A stretch of DNA of 23,211 bases, taken from Peptococcaceae bacterium (GTDB lineage: Bacteria; Bacillota; DSM-12270; Thermacetogeniales; Thermacetogeniaceae). Position numbers and translations under genes: made by a program. The number at the start of each line of letters is the position of its first letter. Within the stretch, counting starts at the first letter, position 1. This document shows, piece after piece, positions 22,890 through 23,211 of the stretch. The notes below the pieces were generated by a model. The model was not told the DNA's origin. It did no database searches and saw only the letters and a program-made list of their open reading frames with translations. The DNA lies in the NCBI GenBank assembly GCA_003160265.1, contig PLQY01000028.1:12869-36079 (forward strand). Direction: 5' to 3'.

Positions 22890-22972
22890 CTCCCACTTCT
22901 ATAAGTGGGAGATGAATTTGGCAGCTTGGCCTGAATCTTCTAATTCAGTGGGGGTCTGCACCCCCACTGAAT
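22890..22972. repeat. Pair of perfect hairpins before the ligase gene
   Basis: Hairpin 1: CTCCCACTT (22890-22898) with AAGTGGGAG (22903-22911), 9 bp and a 4-nt loop. Hairpin 2: ATTCAGTGGGGGT (22943-22955) with ACCCCCACTGAAT (22960-22972), 13 bp and a CTGC loop. CTGAAT at 22931-22936 can compete for the ATTCAG of hairpin 2. Neither is followed by a T-run on either strand. Subterminal hairpins like these occur at the ends of IS200/IS605 elements, but no transposase gene is visible, so this is at most a remnant. Confidence 0.6.
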
Positions 22973-23196
22973 CCCCGAGCGAAGCGAGTTGCTAATATGA
23001 ACCAGGCGCCTTGACGCCATGCTGGTCACGATTTCAAGCTGATCACCGGGAGCCCCGGACCGCCTCGATCTTCCTGAACAGCCTCAGTCTGGCTATATTC
23101 AACTGTTGTTGTTTAAGGATGGGGAGGAAAAGATCACAATCAGGAAAACCCAAAAAATATCAAATATTGTCACTGGTCTCGCCTCTTTTAAATTAA

Positions 23197-23211
23197 GTAA
23201 TGAGTGATGAG
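23197..23211. repeat. Partial copy of the murE/murF intergenic repeat
   Basis: GTAATGAGTGATGAG is identical to 13718-13732 and is cut by the window edge, so the true extent is unknown. Confidence 0.5.

Larger units (their letters stand above)
22850..23211. other. Non-coding, hairpin-rich region upstream of the ligase
   Basis: No convincing gene is present. The part next to the ligase holds two strong perfect hairpins. GCG-containing stems lie around 22999-23026. On the minus strand a short open frame (23159-23043, 38 codons, no good start) ends in IARLRLFRKIEAV and may be a gene remnant, but I do not recognise it. The last 15 bases match part of the murE/murF repeat. No clear promoter for the ligase operon was found. 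Confidence 0.6.

Noticed and set aside
22890..22972. Hairpins read as terminators
   Set aside because: Neither stem is followed by a T-run on either strand.
23043..23159. A 38-codon minus-strand frame ending in KIEAVRGSR
   Set aside because: It has no start with a ribosome binding site and no recognisable family; it could be a gene remnant but was not supported enough to list as one.

Overview
The window is one strand of a Gram-positive, low-to-mid GC anaerobe, most likely a spore-forming Clostridia/Peptococcaceae-type bacterium (Desulfotomaculum/Pelotomaculum-like). This is inferred from the gene order, a MurE with the DNPR (meso-diaminopimelate) motif, a PASTA-bearing SpoVD/PbpB-type transpeptidase, strong purine-rich ribosome binding sites with many GTG/TTG starts, and the paaK/ACT pair common in such anaerobes. 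Every convincing gene lies on the minus strand, so transcription runs from high to low coordinates.

In transcription order: (i) 23211-22850 is a non-coding, hairpin-rich stretch. (ii) 22849-20002 holds a tightly coupled trio: a phenylacetate-CoA-ligase-type enzyme, a tandem ACT-domain protein and a core-MetE-like zinc methyltransferase. It is followed by a 66-residue DUF1858 CxxC protein with its own candidate promoter (19935-19735) and a Rho-independent terminator (19619-19592). (iii) 19524-182 is a complete division-and-cell-wall (dcw) cluster: mraZ, rsmH, ftsL, spoVD/pbpB, murE, murF, mraY, murD, ftsW, murG, murC, murB, murA, ftsQ, ftsA, ftsZ. A clear terminator follows ftsZ (148-107). (iv) 106-1 is a highly folded sequence running off the left edge, possibly the start of a mobile-element RNA.

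The dcw genes make the complete cytoplasmic and lipid-linked route to lipid II except the D-Ala-D-Ala ligase: murA/murB, murC/murD/murE/murF, then mraY/murG. They also supply the division machine (ftsZ, ftsA, ftsQ/divIB, ftsL, ftsW and one class B PBP). mraZ is preceded by four 10-bp-spaced MraZ boxes overlapping a candidate promoter, which suggests autoregulation of the cluster. A good sigma-H-type promoter sits just ahead of ftsA, as known for B. subtilis ftsAZ. Candidate housekeeping promoters occur ahead of murE and murG.

The least-explained signal is a set of palindromic or tandem-repeat elements in the few real intergenic gaps (rsmH/ftsL, murE/murF, murD/ftsW, murA/ftsQ). In all four places the element overlaps the stop codon of the upstream gene, and in at least three it encodes that gene's last residues. 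One element family occurs at two distant sites with paired changes in its stem.
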